From the NCBI RefSeq assembly GCF_003852525.1, contig NZ_QAJL01000001.1, forward strand, positions 2,344,536 through 2,408,535: a DNA stretch of 64,000 nucleotides, written 5' to 3'. The stretch's first letter is position 1. Each line of letters starts with the position of its first letter. Shown here one piece after another: positions 27,170 to 36,074 of this stretch. The notes beneath the pieces were generated by a model, which ran no database searches, was not told the DNA's origin, and worked only from the letters and a program-made list of their open reading frames with translations. This DNA comes from Pedobacter sp. KBW06. GTDB taxonomy: Bacteria > Bacteroidota > Bacteroidia > Sphingobacteriales > Sphingobacteriaceae. Position numbers and translations under genes: made by a program.

Positions 27170-28801
27170 CTATTCGTTACTCGCTTTTGGAACTATTACT
27201 TTCCCCAAAGCATTTTTGATTGCAGCAACAAGAGCTTCTTTATTCTTTAAAAGCATTTGATTATTTTCAATTATCTTACCTTGTTTATCAATAAGAAGAG
27301 GAAATGGATAACTACTAATATTATAATGTCTGATTACCGCTGCATTGTAACCCTCCTCCCCCGCATTTAAGTTAATGACGTTAGGTTCTTGCTTTGAAGT
27401 GAATTTCCCAAGTCCTTCTGTCAACCATTCTCTCCTCTTGGTAGGACTAATAGTTATAAATACTACATCTTTATTATCTCTGAACTGTCTTTCTACATCT
27501 TTAAGAGTTAAATCGTAGTAATTTTTACACGCGCCACAGCCAACATACCAAAAGTCCATTAACACGATTTTCCCCTTTAAACTCTCCATACTCACCAGTT
27601 TTCCGTTTTCATCCTGTAAGTTAAAATTGTAAGCTGACATCCCCTTTCCAGTTTTCTCTATAGCTGAAAACACTTTAATATTGTCAGGATTCTTTATCAT
27701 TGGCCTAGCAAGATTTATTAACATTTCAGGTTGCTTCAAATATCCATTGTTGTTCAGAAAAAAACAGATAAAGACCTTTTCACGAAATGATAGTGGTGTT
27801 ATTTTTGCAATTGCATCAAAACGTTCATCCATTGAAATTCCCGATAATAAACCGTCTATATCAATCATGGATAAAAGGCCTTGATCAGCACTTATTGACA
27901 AATTCAAACCCTTTTCAGAAACACCATATTTATCAAAATCCACCCGGCTGACAGCAAACAGTTTTTTTAATTCTTCCAATTCGACATCTATAATTTTTAA
28001 ACTTTCAGTTGATAGATCACCTCGCAATCTTAGACGCAATAAATCGATTACATCAAACAATAAGCCTCTCTCAAATGTCGTATAAATATATTCACCTAAA
28101 ACATCAGCCTTGAGAACATTATAAATCAAAGGGCTCAACTCAGATTTGAAATGCTCAAGTATCGACAAACAAGTATCTAATCGTATTTTTTTTTGAATTA
28201 CGCCAAATTTAATGTTCGCTGCCGAGCGTCTCGTCCATTCCTCAACACCTTGCTTCATTATGCTGTTTTTTGGTCCTACTTTAAATGTAATTTGAGGTGT
28301 TCCTTCCCAAACTCCATGTTTTTTAAGAACTAGAGTGTCTACGATGGCTCTAAAATTATACTTGGGACTGCCTTTTCCTGTTATAAGCCTATTTCTTTTA
28401 GTTATGCCATTCCTGGTAGAATTAGAGAAAATAATATTTATATCATCTCCAGGCTCAATTAATTCAATATCCGAATAACCTAAATTTTCAGGGTGGAATA
28501 CCAATTTACAATAGGCTACCCTAGTTAATTCTTTTTTCGAAAAAGCAAAATGACCATTCTTTGCCACGGCTTTAAAAATGCGTTTATACTGGTCAACGCT
28601 TCTTTCATCAAGAAAAAAAATGCGTGAAGCGTGAGCTGCATCACAAATTTTAAGTTCAACGGTATCTCCATCTTTCAAGCCCGCATTAAAGCCGCTTAAA
28701 GAAAAAGTTTTAGATTTGTTTAACTCACCATCTTCTTCTTTTTGTGTATAACCCTTTATACTTAAGCAGAGCAAAAGGATTGACAATACATATATTTTCA
28801 T
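27170..28801 (-). CDS. TlpA-type thioredoxin-domain protein (locus B, second copy)
   Basis: This 543-residue protein is a close paralogue of the locus A protein at 17150-18775: signal peptide, DUF4369-like domain (about 30-130), helical middle and C-terminal thioredoxin domain. The redox motif is Cys422-Gly-Ala-Cys425 and the cis-Pro region is SYPFPLLIDKQG. It ends with an extra basic tail (KVIVPKASNE). It follows the other TlpA gene of operon B after about 100 nt. Role as for the locus A protein: periplasmic thiol-disulfide chemistry tied to the SusCD substrate. Confidence 0.92.
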   Translation of the reverse strand: MKIYVLSILLLCLSIKGYTQKEEDGELNKSKTFSLSGFNAGLKDGDTVELKICDAAHASRIFFLDERSVDQYKRIFKAVAKNGHFAFSKKELTRVAYCKLVFHPENLGYSDIELIEPGDDINIIFSNSTRNGITKRNRLITGKGSPKYNFRAIVDTLVLKKHGVWEGTPQITFKVGPKNSIMKQGVEEWTRRSAANIKFGVIQKKIRLDTCLSILEHFKSELSPLIYNVLKADVLGEYIYTTFERGLLFDVIDLLRLRLRGDLSTESLKIIDVELEELKKLFAVSRVDFDKYGVSEKGLNLSISADQGLLSMIDIDGLLSGISMDERFDAIAKITPLSFREKVFICFFLNNNGYLKQPEMLINLARPMIKNPDNIKVFSAIEKTGKGMSAYNFNLQDENGKLVSMESLKGKIVLMDFWYVGCGACKNYYDLTLKDVERQFRDNKDVVFITISPTKRREWLTEGLGKFTSKQEPNVINLNAGEEGYNAAVIRHYNISSYPFPLLIDKQGKIIENNQMLLKNKEALVAAIKNALGKVIVPKASNE

Positions 28802-28904
28802 AATTTAATTATTAAATTAAACACAAACAAACACTCCTCGCAGATTTAAACCGCTGTAAATCAAAACACTTAAACCTATTTATTATCCAAATCGGAAGCT
28901 TATT

Positions 28905-30110
28905 TTAGGGCAGCAACTCCTTTAATTTTCTAAAAAGTTTCGATCCTCTTAAACCTTTTGCAATAATTTTTCCGTCGGGACCAATAAGTAAAGTTGCCGG
29001 AATACTTTCAATTGCATAATAGGAAGAAATTTCATTTTCCCATCCTTTGAGATCTGAGAGTTGTGTCCATTGCAACTGATCTTTCTTAATTGCAGCTAGC
29101 CAACTATCCTTGTCAGCATCCAGAGAGATTCCGATTATCGCGAAATTTTTATTTTTATACATATCATAAGCCTTTATTAAGGCCGGGTTGGCTTTCCTGC
29201 AAGGATCACACCAGCTGGCCCAAAAATCTATCAGTACATATTTGCCGTTAAAATCGGAAAAACGAACGGGTTTACCTTCAGCATCATTCTGTGTAAAATC
29301 TAGCATCTGAGCTCCTATTGCACTTCTTTTTAATATGTTAAGTTCGGCCACTAAGCGCCTGCCCTGACCTGTATTTTTAAAAGATTCATCCAACTGGTCG
29401 GCTAATTTTTTCACTTCACTATATTCTCCATATTTAATTCTCTCAAAAATAAGATCTATGCTAATTGTACTTTTGGGATACCGAACTATATAATCATCTA
29501 CCTTCGTTTCTCTATATTTTATGACTTGGGCAACTCTTTTAAGTATAGATAAAGTGTCTTCACGACTCGCCCTTGCAGCTAAAAATTTTTCCTGGAGCTT
29601 TACCTGCTCATCATAAAGTTCTTTAATTGGTTTGCTATATTCTTCATATTCATCCTGAGTCTTTGAACCGGTTATTTTACATTCGCCTTCATTCTTCATT
29701 AAACCAACATATCTTTTTAATCCATTCACTCCACTTATATTAATACTGCTATTCTCGGCAAAAAACTGCAACACCATACATTTGGTATACTCCATATACT
29801 TTTCATCGATATCTCGCTTTAGAATGGAACTTATATATATTTTTTGGGGGTGTGTTAATTTTTTACTCCATTTAAAAGTTTCATTAAAAACAGTAACAGT
29901 ATCTACTTTAGGGAACTCCCCATCGTAATAATTTATGGTAATCTGCTTGCATTTAATACCTCTAATTGTTCCGGAGATATTACACATTTCAGAATGTGCA
30001 GATTCATAATTTGGTTTTGATGCGTCTTGAAACTGCGACATGCCAATTAATTGCAAATAAGTGCACAGGGCTAATGACATGATAAAAAATCTCTTAATTT
30101 TAATTTTCAT
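28905..30110 (-). CDS. TlpA-family thioredoxin with DUF4369 domain (locus B, first copy)
   Basis: This 401-residue protein has an N-terminal signal sequence (about 1-22), a DUF4369-like domain (about 40-145), a charged helical linker (about 150-260) and a thioredoxin domain (about 265-401). Its motif Cys301-Asp-Pro-Cys304 in DFWASWCDPCRK is the classical TlpA/ResA type, unlike the GCGAC form of its neighbour, so it is of a different lineage. The cis-Pro lies in ESIPATLLI. It is encoded 30 nt downstream of the MutS-like pair and should be exported to the periplasm, where it would act as a reductase. Confidence 0.93.
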   Translation of the reverse strand: MKIKIKRFFIMSLALCTYLQLIGMSQFQDASKPNYESAHSEMCNISGTIRGIKCKQITINYYDGEFPKVDTVTVFNETFKWSKKLTHPQKIYISSILKRDIDEKYMEYTKCMVLQFFAENSSINISGVNGLKRYVGLMKNEGECKITGSKTQDEYEEYSKPIKELYDEQVKLQEKFLAARASREDTLSILKRVAQVIKYRETKVDDYIVRYPKSTISIDLIFERIKYGEYSEVKKLADQLDESFKNTGQGRRLVAELNILKRSAIGAQMLDFTQNDAEGKPVRFSDFNGKYVLIDFWASWCDPCRKANPALIKAYDMYKNKNFAIIGISLDADKDSWLAAIKKDQLQWTQLSDLKGWENEISSYYAIESIPATLLIGPDGKIIAKGLRGSKLFRKLKELLP

Positions 30111-30139
30111 TGTTTTATTTTTTGTACTGATATATTTTG

Positions 30140-31465
30140 TTATTTGTTTCCAAGAATAATATCCAATATTCCTTCATTCTCAATGATCATCATTCCGTGA
30201 CGATCCGTTGTAATACCATCTTCCAGCAAGTAGGTGTAAACAGGTTTTGATCCATTCATCGACGTAGGCAAATAGCGAAATTGAAAATTGTTACACCTCT
30301 CTCTTAATACTGTTCCTACTTCGATAATATGAGTAGAAATTATAAAAAGGCAATTTCTATTCTCTGAAAATGCTTGGGAAACTGCTAGTGTAGCATCATA
30401 AGCATCCTTTACATTCGTTCCTTTAAAGAGCTCATCAAAAATCACGATGAGATTCTTTGGTTCGCTTACTTGCTGCGCTACCGTTTTAATACGAAGCACC
30501 TCGGCATAAAAATGACTATAACCCTGGCTAAGATTATCGGGCACATTAATAGAAGTAAAAAGTCCTTCCTTTACAGAAAAAATCATATTCCCGGCTGCAA
30601 TTGGAAAACCCATATGAGCCAGATATATGGCTATCCCAAAAGACTTCATTAGCGTAGATTTTCCAGCCATATTCGCACCGGTTAAAAAAAGCATATTACT
30701 TTGATGATTGAGAGATAAACAATTTCTTACTCCTTTTTCAAACCATGGGTGATAGAATTGCTCAATATTAAGTGTATTTGTCTTCCCAGTTAAAGCGGAA
30801 GCGTAGCAAAATCCTTTTTTCTTACAAACCTGTGAAACCGCAACATAAACATCCAGATGATAGATCAACTGAAAAAAAGCTTCTATCTGCATTTTTAGAC
30901 GATTTTTTAACAAAAAACCATACCAGGCCATTTTAAATGCGGATATTACTTTTGCATTTTTTTCAGTAGAAAGGAAGCCAAGTTTTTTTTCTAAAAAAAA
31001 ACTTTTTGCGACCTTCATTTCCCCCAAACAGGGACAGTCATCAGCTGATAGCTGATTAAGAAAATCTGAAAGCTTGTTTAATACACTAATGGCTTTACAA
31101 AGACCATCATGAAGCATTTGATATCCACTGTCTTTGTATATAAAATAGAGTGTTTTTTTCCAGTACACCCTAGTTAGTACTGTGATAAAATGATCATCTC
31201 CCTTTGTCTTGAGATAATCTTCTGCAATGTTAAATTCCTCTTTTTCAAAGGGAAAATGGGCATTTTGCTTCTGGAAGTATTGAAAACTACCACTCCGTTT
31301 ATTGATTTGCTCTGCATCCGACATCGGATGATTAAACATATTCTCCAGCAACTTCTCAGCTCCTTTTGTTACAACCTGGTTAAAAAGACTGTGGATAGAA
31401 TCATGTTTATATTTTCCAAGAATATTTAAATCATCCAGTGTTTGTTTGTCTACAATAAATGCCAT
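30140..31465 (-). CDS. MutS-family ATPase without mismatch-recognition domain (copy 2)
   Basis: This 441-residue protein matches only the core (domain III) and ATPase (domain V) parts of MutS. The N-terminus (TLDDLNILGKYKHDSIHSLF, then a T-x-G-x-x-LL-x-x-x-x-x-x-P pattern) corresponds to the start of the MutS core. The ATPase domain has Walker A GANMAGKST (263-271), an ABC-like signature region NLSQGYSHFYAEV, Walker B LIVIFDE (339-345) and the STHI switch (377-380). Domains I and II (mismatch reading, connector) and a recognisable clamp are absent, so a role in mismatch repair is unlikely. It lies 2 nt downstream of a paralogue and in the same transcript as an ABC exporter and SusCD. Function unknown. 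Confidence 0.92.
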   Translation of the reverse strand: MAFIVDKQTLDDLNILGKYKHDSIHSLFNQVVTKGAEKLLENMFNHPMSDAEQINKRSGSFQYFQKQNAHFPFEKEEFNIAEDYLKTKGDDHFITVLTRVYWKKTLYFIYKDSGYQMLHDGLCKAISVLNKLSDFLNQLSADDCPCLGEMKVAKSFFLEKKLGFLSTEKNAKVISAFKMAWYGFLLKNRLKMQIEAFFQLIYHLDVYVAVSQVCKKKGFCYASALTGKTNTLNIEQFYHPWFEKGVRNCLSLNHQSNMLFLTGANMAGKSTLMKSFGIAIYLAHMGFPIAAGNMIFSVKEGLFTSINVPDNLSQGYSHFYAEVLRIKTVAQQVSEPKNLIVIFDELFKGTNVKDAYDATLAVSQAFSENRNCLFIISTHIIEVGTVLRERCNNFQFRYLPTSMNGSKPVYTYLLEDGITTDRHGMMIIENEGILDIILGNK

Positions 31466-31467
31466 AG

Positions 31468-32808
31468 CTAGGAACCTTTCGTTTGTTTCTTTTTTAAAAT
31501 ATCGATAACACCTTCGTTTTGCAGGATAATCATTCCATGCCTATCTGCTGTAATCCCAAATTCCAGCGTGTAAGTATATTCCGGAATATTTTGATTCATC
31601 CTAGTTGGCAAATACTGGAAATCTATGTTATCAAATTGCTCTTTCAGAACTTCAGCTGCTTCAACAATGTGGGTGGATACGACAAACATTGAGTTTCTCT
31701 TTTGTGCAAATGCTCCAGTAATAGCAATGGTTGCGTCATAAGCATCTTTCACATTAGTTCCTCTAAAGAGCTCATCAAAAATTACCAGCAAGCTCTTGTT
31801 CTTATTAAGTTCCAAAGCAATTTTTTTTAACCGCAGCACCTCAACGTAAAAGTGGCTGGCTCCCATACTCAGACTATCGGGAAGGTTGATAGTTGTATAA
31901 ATCCCATTAAGCACAGAAAATTCCATTCTCCTGGCAGGCACAGGGAATCCCATATGAGCAAGAAAAAGTGCAATACCCAGCGATTTCATGAAAGTTGATT
32001 TACCAGCCATGTTCGCTCCTGTAAGAAAAATCACGTTACCTTCTGGCGCAATTATCAGGTTGTTTGGAACAGCATTGTTAAGTTCAGGGTGAAAGACTCC
32101 TTCCAAAATAATGCAACTATATTCGGCTTGCAGAGCCTTTGCAAAGACAAACCCGCGCTTTAAAGCTATATTGGCTACTGAAATATAGACATCCAGCTGA
32201 TAAATATGTTTTAAAATACTTTTAACCTTACTTATCTGACTGTACCTCAATAAGCCATCCAATTTCACCATCATCGAATATTGAATCTTATTTTTCCATT
32301 CCAACCTAAAAAGCACAGCAAACTCCTGATCCTCCAGCAGCTTTTGAATTTCGATTCGCTCCTTATAGTATGGATTCATTTCATTTTCTGGTATTTCCTT
32401 CAGAAAATGACGAAGTATATTAAACATCTCAATCAGAGCGACAATACCTGTATAAATAACCTTATAATCGTTATTTATAGAAATAAGGTTATTAAATTTT
32501 GAACCCAAATTATTGTTCTGAAGAGAAAGTCGACTTCTTTGATCAGTATGACTAAGGTAATGTTCTGCTGCTTCAAACACACTTCCTGAAAAGGGAAAAA
32601 CTGCCGCTACAGACTGGAAATATTGAATGATGCTACTTCTGGTATTAATGCCTTGGACATTAGACAACGGATACCGGAACATTTCTTCTAGTAAATCGGC
32701 TCCACCTCTGGTATGGGTTTGATTAAATAATGTGTAAATTGAATTTCTCCCATGCTGCCCAAATATATTCAGATCATTGAGCGTCTGTTTATCAGTTGTA
32801 AAGCTCAT
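31468..32808 (-). CDS. MutS-family ATPase without mismatch-recognition domain (copy 1)
   Basis: This 446-residue tandem paralogue of the next gene downstream shares its whole layout: N-terminal core segment (TLNDLNIFGQHGRNSIYTLF, then GADLLEEMFRYPL), helical middle and a complete ATPase domain with Walker A GANMAGKST (264-272), Walker B LLVIFDELFRGTN and the STHI switch. MutS proteins dimerise through this ATPase domain, so the two products could form a heterodimer. The stop is 2 nt from the next start and the start 3 nt from the end of the permease gene, so translation is tightly coupled. There is no signal peptide, so the protein is cytosolic. Role unknown; coupling to the exporter encoded upstream is inference. 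Confidence 0.92.
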   Translation of the reverse strand: MSFTTDKQTLNDLNIFGQHGRNSIYTLFNQTHTRGGADLLEEMFRYPLSNVQGINTRSSIIQYFQSVAAVFPFSGSVFEAAEHYLSHTDQRSRLSLQNNNLGSKFNNLISINNDYKVIYTGIVALIEMFNILRHFLKEIPENEMNPYYKERIEIQKLLEDQEFAVLFRLEWKNKIQYSMMVKLDGLLRYSQISKVKSILKHIYQLDVYISVANIALKRGFVFAKALQAEYSCIILEGVFHPELNNAVPNNLIIAPEGNVIFLTGANMAGKSTFMKSLGIALFLAHMGFPVPARRMEFSVLNGIYTTINLPDSLSMGASHFYVEVLRLKKIALELNKNKSLLVIFDELFRGTNVKDAYDATIAITGAFAQKRNSMFVVSTHIVEAAEVLKEQFDNIDFQYLPTRMNQNIPEYTYTLEFGITADRHGMIILQNEGVIDILKKKQTKGS

Positions 32809-32811
32809 TTG

Positions 32812-35115
32812 CTATTTTCTTTTACGTCTGATCAGTAAAACTGACCCTGAAATCAATAATAAACCAGGAAAAAAAACAAGAAAAATAATTTTTAGGATAC
32901 TGATATAAAAATCATTTGTGAGAACGTGATTATCCATCGATGCTGTTGTGCTAACATCGACCGGAAATCGCCCGTAATTAAACCAACTGAATAAAGCTAT
33001 ATTGAATTTAAAATTTCCTGTCTTTACCTTAGTATCTTTCAGCAACACTCCATTGGCCATCAGATCCGCATCTCCGATCACAGCAATACGCTGTTCTTTT
33101 TCTTTGATTTTTCTGGTAAGTGATAGTGCAACAGGGAATGACCCTTTTTCATCACCTTCTACCGAATTGTAGAAAACCTCCGTGGAATCCAACACCAATC
33201 TTCCTTTTTTATTCCAGCTTTTGTTAGCATCACTCATTAATAATGATTCAACCTTAAAATTGCCATCTTTAGAATAATCTAGTGCAGCCACACCAGATGT
33301 TGATACAGGTACACTATCTTTATAACTTTTTACAAAGTCTCTACCCCACTTACCAGAAGCCGGTGTCAGATAGGGTAAAACAAAATCTATTGTGTATTCC
33401 TTAGTAGGTTGTACAAGCGTCCCCTCTTTTATCTGAATTCCAACATCTTTCAAAATCGGGCTCAATATCACCTGTTTCCCTGGTTCAGCAGTAACCAAAA
33501 GATTTCCACCTTCTTTTATATAATTCCGAATCTTACTTTCCACTTCAGGGGTAAATTCTTTTCTTGGGTCTGCAATAACAAGTGCTATGATATCGGAAGG
33601 AATATCTTTGACCTGTAAATTGAGTTGCTCTACATCAAATCCTTGATTAATCATCGCAAAGCGAAATTCCTTATCAATGGTGAACCTATTGTATCCTCTA
33701 TCACCAAGCTTGTCTATCCCCCGTTCATACTCTCCATCTAAAAAGGCGATTTTTGAAAGGCCACTATCTGTCAACACCTTAAATGCAGCAGCAATTTCAG
33801 ATGAGCCTGGCCAAAACATATTGTCGTCAAATGTTCTTAAAAAGGTGCTTTTCCTCTTATATTTCAATTGCATTACCAGTCTGTTCCGTTCTGGTTTTAG
33901 ATCGATAAGGGTCCTTATTTCTTCTGGTGTTTTAAAGTAACTCAGGTCCAACTTATAAGCTTTGGCTTTGGTTTCTGCCATTTGTTTTAATGTCTTTCCA
34001 GGGTTTGACTTATACAGATAACTGGATTTCCCTGCTGGCTCATCGTAATAATAAACATATTTAAATTCCAGATCAGGCTTAAACCTGGTATATCTTTCCC
34101 ACCGGTCCATGTCAGAGTTTCTAAATTTTGACTGACCTTGCATATAAGTCTCATCGAGTAGATTGACATACATAGTAATTTCCAACGGACCAGGAAGCTC
34201 TTTCAGTATTTTTTGAACATCTTTCGAAATAGTCAGGGAGCTATTCCGTGTCGTATCAAAATATCCGACAAAAGCTGGCCTGGATGTAAAATAGCCGATG
34301 AATAAAGCCAGGAAAAGAACAAAGAAATATCTGCTAAGCTTTAAAATAATCGGTTTTGAATTTCTTTCATCCTGAAGCTTTATGATGCTTGCGGAAAGAA
34401 AAACTGCCATGATCACCAAAAAGTAAATTACATCCTTTGTAGAAATCAGGCCAAAAATAATCATTGTTGATCGTCCGGAAATAGACAAAAAATAAGTGAG
34501 GTCTCTGACAAAATCTATATCCTGCCATAGATATCCGATATAGTTTAAAAAGGCAAAGACTACGAAAGTACCTATGGCAGCAACAACTTGGTAAGAAGTC
34601 AAGCACGACATAAATAATCCAATAGATGCATAAGCACCGAGCAGGAGAAAAATCCCGAACAACCCGGAAAGCAACAATAAAACGTCTACGTATTCAATAG
34701 TAAAATAAGCGGCAAAGACAAATAAACCCAGCCCTGCTACCAACAAAAAGTTAAAGCATATTATTGCAAAAAACTTACCAAAAATAATTTCGCTGATTTT
34801 CACAGGTGAAGAATACAACAATTTGATTGAATTGCTACTGATCTCTCTACTAATCAAGCCCATAGTGAGCAGGGGAAGGTATAAATATAAATTTTCAGCT
34901 ACTTGTTGGAAAAGCCCATAAATAGGGATAGAAAATAGCGACATTGTGATTGACATCATTGGGGCCTTCAATTCTTGGGCTCTATCATAGCTTTCCATTT
35001 TAGAGACATAAGGTATTGCCGTTTGAATCAAAAATGCAATCAACATAAACCAGGCAATTGGTGAATAAAACAATAGTCTAACCTCTGTTATTGCAATTCT
35101 TAAAGTAGTTCTCAT
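32812..35115 (-). CDS. GldF-GldG-like fusion: ABC-2 permease with Gldg-type periplasmic domain
   Basis: This 767-residue protein joins two parts. Residues 1-245 hold six transmembrane helices of an ABC-2 permease, like GldF. After a seventh helix (about 255-275), a large exported domain (about 290-700) matches the ABC-type uncharacterised transport system (GldG) domain, and the protein ends in another helix (about 740-760) and a basic tail. In gliding Flavobacterium these are separate gldF and gldG genes with the gldA ATPase. Fused forms occur in many non-gliding Bacteroidota. It overlaps its ATPase gene by 4 nt (ATGA) and pairs with it as an exporter of unknown substrate. Confidence 0.9.
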   Translation of the reverse strand: MRTTLRIAITEVRLLFYSPIAWFMLIAFLIQTAIPYVSKMESYDRAQELKAPMMSITMSLFSIPIYGLFQQVAENLYLYLPLLTMGLISREISSNSIKLLYSSPVKISEIIFGKFFAIICFNFLLVAGLGLFVFAAYFTIEYVDVLLLLSGLFGIFLLLGAYASIGLFMSCLTSYQVVAAIGTFVVFAFLNYIGYLWQDIDFVRDLTYFLSISGRSTMIIFGLISTKDVIYFLVIMAVFLSASIIKLQDERNSKPIILKLSRYFFVLFLALFIGYFTSRPAFVGYFDTTRNSSLTISKDVQKILKELPGPLEITMYVNLLDETYMQGQSKFRNSDMDRWERYTRFKPDLEFKYVYYYDEPAGKSSYLYKSNPGKTLKQMAETKAKAYKLDLSYFKTPEEIRTLIDLKPERNRLVMQLKYKRKSTFLRTFDDNMFWPGSSEIAAAFKVLTDSGLSKIAFLDGEYERGIDKLGDRGYNRFTIDKEFRFAMINQGFDVEQLNLQVKDIPSDIIALVIADPRKEFTPEVESKIRNYIKEGGNLLVTAEPGKQVILSPILKDVGIQIKEGTLVQPTKEYTIDFVLPYLTPASGKWGRDFVKSYKDSVPVSTSGVAALDYSKDGNFKVESLLMSDANKSWNKKGRLVLDSTEVFYNSVEGDEKGSFPVALSLTRKIKEKEQRIAVIGDADLMANGVLLKDTKVKTGNFKFNIALFSWFNYGRFPVDVSTTASMDNHVLTNDFYISILKIIFLVFFPGLLLISGSVLLIRRKRK

Positions 35116-36053
35116 AAGCTGTTTTTATTTTGAGTCTTTTTAGACAATTGAGCAAATATTTCATCTATAGAATTCTTTTCTACACTGATCTCCCGAAGTT
35201 TCCAATCCTTCTCCACACTAATCTTGATAATTTCCTCGGTAATTCCTTCATCCCCATCAAAGGACAACCTAAAGCGCTTTTCAGTAAGCATCTCAATCTT
35301 GGTAATTCCTTTAATACTTATTAGATCTTCTTCCTTTGGAGGATTATCCATCATCATTAATATACAATGGGGAGCAACATAATTATTAAAAGCATCTATG
35401 CTATCTGAAAAAACCAGTTGCCCTTCTTCTATCATCTTGATTTCTTTGCACAAAGCCTGTACTTCAGACAAAATGTGCGTTGAAAAAATAACAGTACGAT
35501 CCCTCGCTATTTCGCGAATCAGTGTTCTGATCTCCATAATCTGGTTGGGGTCCAATCCATTTGTTGGTTCATCAAGGACTACAAGTTTCGGGTAATGAAT
35601 AATTGCCTGGGCAATCCCAACCCGTTGGCGATAACCACCAGAAAGATTCCGAATCAACCTTTTACCAAAATGAGCAATAGCACACTTTTCCTTTACTTCT
35701 TCTATAGCTCTTTTGATCTTATCTTTGTCCATTAATCTTAAGAAGGCACAATGATTCAAATATTCGTCAACACTGAGATCCTGATGCAATGGTGCCGTTT
35801 GTGGTAAAAAACCGATTTGCCGTTTTGCTAACAAAGGATCCTTATGTAAATCAATACCGTCTATATAAACATTGCCCTCTGTTTGATTCAGCACTCCACA
35901 AAGAATGTTCATCGTGGTTGATTTCCCGGCTCCGTTAGAGCCCAATAAGCCAACAATGCCAGTATGATCGATTTCAAAATTAATGTCTCTAATTGCCCAA
36001 GAAGAGTGATATCTATGGGAAAGGTTTTCAATCTTTACAATATTTCTTTTCAT
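35112..36053 (-). CDS. ABC transporter ATP-binding protein (GldA-like)
   Basis: This 313-residue ATPase has Walker A GSNGAGKST (38-46), a Q-loop in KRQIGFLPQTAPLHQDLSV, the signature LSGGYRQRVGIAQAI, Walker B LVVLDEP, the D-loop NGLDP and the switch STHILSEVQ. The C-terminal part (about 220-313) is the extra domain usual in ABC-2 exporters. It is the first gene of the exporter/MutS module, 21 nt after the SusD gene, and overlaps the fusion permease by 4 nt. Confidence 0.93.
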   Translation of the reverse strand: MKRNIVKIENLSHRYHSSWAIRDINFEIDHTGIVGLLGSNGAGKSTTMNILCGVLNQTEGNVYIDGIDLHKDPLLAKRQIGFLPQTAPLHQDLSVDEYLNHCAFLRLMDKDKIKRAIEEVKEKCAIAHFGKRLIRNLSGGYRQRVGIAQAIIHYPKLVVLDEPTNGLDPNQIMEIRTLIREIARDRTVIFSTHILSEVQALCKEIKMIEEGQLVFSDSIDAFNNYVAPHCILMMMDNPPKEEDLISIKGITKIEMLTEKRFRLSFDGDEGITEEIIKISVEKDWKLREISVEKNSIDEIFAQLSKKTQNKNSL

Positions 36054-36074
36054 AATAAACGTATGTTTTTTTAA

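Noticed and set aside
30140..32808. MutS-like genes as part of DNA mismatch repair
   Set aside because: Mismatch-recognition and connector domains are absent and the neighbours are transport genes.
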